The position numbers and the translations under genes are program-made. A stretch of DNA of 64,000 bases from Lycorma delicatula (lineage: Eukaryota; Arthropoda; Insecta; Hemiptera; Fulgoridae). Shown piece after piece: positions 62,697 through 64,000 of the stretch. The notes below the pieces were generated by a model. It was not told the origin of the DNA, ran no database searches, and saw only the letters and a program-made list of their open reading frames with translations. The stretch is taken from contig NC_134462.1 in the NCBI RefSeq assembly GCF_047948215.1, positions 115,162,937 through 115,226,936 on the forward strand, given 5' to 3'. Each line of letters starts with the position of its first letter. Position 1 is the first letter of the stretch.

Positions 62697-62844
62697 GTGA
62701 TAACTGGAAATTCTAACACATATCTGGAAGCAAAATTAGACCTAGATCCACCAATGTGGGCTTCAAAAGTGCGTTTTCTTCCGTACAGTTACCATATGAG
62801 AACAGTTTGCATGCGTGTTGAATTATATGGCTGCCTTTGGACAG
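62697..62844 (+). CDS. Ddr: Ddr exon: end of the discoidin domain
   Basis: The exon is 49 codons plus one base, after TTTTTGTATTTCAG and before the donor CAG|GTAAAT. It starts in phase 0, so it joins cleanly to the exon ending at 31822. The join gives RNNKGEE followed by VITGNSNTYLEAKLDLDPPM, which parallels human DDR2 RNRHGKQVLDGNSNPYDIF. It continues through ASKVRFLPYS to CMRVELYGCLW. The two cysteines eight residues apart match the two that close the discoidin domain in DDR1 and DDR2. Phase and homology agree, so the assignment is secure although the two exons are almost 31 kb apart. Confidence 0.94.
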
Positions 62845-62919
62845 GTAAATTTAATATTTTTCCTCTTCCTTGTGTGGTTGCTTTTGTGTACGCATGCGTG
62901 CGAGTGCGTATATGTGAAC

Positions 62920-62951
<32 letters not shown>

Positions 62952-63062
62952 CGAGAGAGAGAGAGACATATATGCTTCTTTGTAAATACATTTTTTTCTA
63001 TTAATAACAGATTAAAAGAATAAAAATATAACAACTATTATTTGTTCTGAACATTTGTACAG
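62845..63062 (+). other. Ddr short intron (218 bp)
   Basis: GT..AG intron in phase 1. It contains a TG-rich then (TA)n then (GA)n simple-repeat block at about 62885-62966, so its length is likely to vary between individuals. Confidence 0.9.
62885..62966. repeat. Simple-repeat block in the short Ddr intron
   Basis: TG/CG-rich start, (TA)n at 62921-62950, then (GA)n to 62966. Confidence 0.9.
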
Positions 63063-63239
63063 AGGGTATCGTCAGTTACTCAATGCCCCAAGGGGACAAA
63101 CGTGGGGCCGGCTGGGAATTCTTTGATGCCACATACGACGGTCACTGGGATTCAGTGTTACAACGTGGATTAGGCCAACTGACAGACGGAAAATTAGGTC
63201 CTGATAACTTCAAGATGGCATACTATGATTACGATAGAG
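63063..63239 (+). CDS. Ddr: Ddr exon: start of the second, discoidin-like domain
   Basis: The exon follows TTTGTACAG, and its donor is AGAG|GTAAAG. Its first two bases complete a Glu codon begun at 62844, giving LYGCLWTEGIVSYSMPQGD. This matches the DDR pattern LYGC.W.DG.VSY..P.G. Further on, ATYDGHWDSVLQRGLGQLTD and GKLGPDNF match the vertebrate YDG...GLGQL.DG..G.DDF block of the discoidin-like domain. The exon leaves one base over (phase 1). The rest of that domain, the membrane span and the kinase domain must lie beyond the right edge. No further exon was recognised in 63240-64000. Confidence 0.94.
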
Positions 63240-64000
63240 GTAAAGATTTTTTTTAAATAATATATTTTTTACACAATATTATTATTAATATATAACTAAG
63301 TGCTTTTAAATTTACTTTGCAAATAATAGTGTAATTCTTATTAAGTGTATCATTAACTTTGAATATTATTATTACCTGTATTAAAACAAAAAAAGTTAAC
63401 GTATATCACGCTTATTACACAATTATAATTTTATATGAAAAGGTTGCAAATTTTTCTTGAATAAATTTCAGTTATAAAAAGTAACGTTAAACACTGTCTA
63501 CCCCACTATGAAAAGAAGGGTAACATTTTTCTTTGTGATCCCGATCGGTAGCTCTGATTTTTGTGAAAAAAAAGTTAAATGGTTTTTCTCACCAAAAATG
63601 AAATCCAATGTAAAAGGCAATTTAAATAAAACAAAATTTTGGTTAAAGTTATTTTCTCCAAACCAAAAACCGAACTTCAGTTTGGTTCGTTTGAAAGATT
63701 CAAGGGAGAACGACAGATAGCTAAGATTTTAACCGATTAAAATGTAACGCGTAGTTGAGATTAATTCATTTTACATTTTTTTAATAACAAAATAGAACTT
63801 AAACAGAAAATGAGCTAATATAATAATGAGAATAAATTGAATTAAACAGACTTTGGTCCATTTTTATATGAAATGCAAAGAAGAAATTAAAATATAATCT
63901 TAAGAATTAACTGCCAAAATTACGCTACGAAAAACTGCCCCAATCACTGTGGGAAATAATGGGATGAACCATAAAATTTCCCCCTGAGTCGATGGTATAT
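63240..64000. other. Start of the next Ddr intron; nothing else recognised
   Basis: It starts with the donor GTAAAG. An open frame at 63508-63720 has no DDR similarity and does not continue the phase-1 exon. Confidence 0.6.

Noticed and set aside
63508..63720. 70-codon frame after the last Ddr exon
   Set aside because: It lacks DDR similarity, an acceptor in the right phase, and any known domain.

Overview
This is a piece of eukaryotic, almost certainly insect, nuclear genome. It is very AT-rich and full of microsatellites, and genes are split by introns with GT..AG borders. The only host gene visible is a discoidin-domain receptor (Ddr), read on the plus strand. Three of its exons lie in the window, at 31591-31822, 62697-62844 and 63063-63239. 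They are separated by introns of about 30.9 kb and 218 bp, and the gene clearly continues past the right edge. The repeat families (tRNA-derived SINEs, RTE-like, R1-like and Jockey-like LINEs, several mariners, a BEL/Pao relic) fit an insect with a large genome. A hemipteroid is plausible, but the sequence alone does not prove it.

About half the window is repeat debris in layers. From 1 to 31.6 kb, upstream of the first visible Ddr exon, there is an intact Tc1/mariner-superfamily transposase (1.1-2.0 kb) and a TTAA-bounded, piggyBac-like non-autonomous element (4.03-5.81 kb) that has received a truncated RTE-like LINE. Next come a 1.3-kb mariner with inverted ends (7.36-8.67 kb), a BEL/Pao gag relic (15.3-16.5 kb), R1-type LINE relics (16.6-17.8 and 19.98-20.5 kb), and a second RTE-like copy with a clear target-site duplication (22.7-23.0 kb). 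Another LINE relic lies on the minus strand (23.7-25.3 kb), and scattered SINEs fill the gaps.

The large Ddr intron (31.8-62.7 kb) holds the most unusual object: a 3.56-kb DNA transposon (35583-39138). It has about 38-bp inverted ends, extra copies of the end motif inside, and a decayed gene of an insect protein family usually left unnamed. Three acidic motifs are still readable in the order D, D, E. The intron also contains an internally deleted mariner (34.47-35.42 kb), a second copy of a 0.65-kb anonymous repeat (45.8-46.5 kb) and a Jockey-like RT fragment (54.1 kb). At 55.5-57.5 kb an old mariner was invaded by an R1-like LINE and, separately, by two SINEs in succession, all with recognisable target duplications. 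A young-looking SINE with a duplicated target sits at 61.8-62.0 kb.

The transposon genes are not expected to cooperate with Ddr; they are insertions in or near its introns. No viral gene, CRISPR array, rRNA or functional tRNA gene was recognised.
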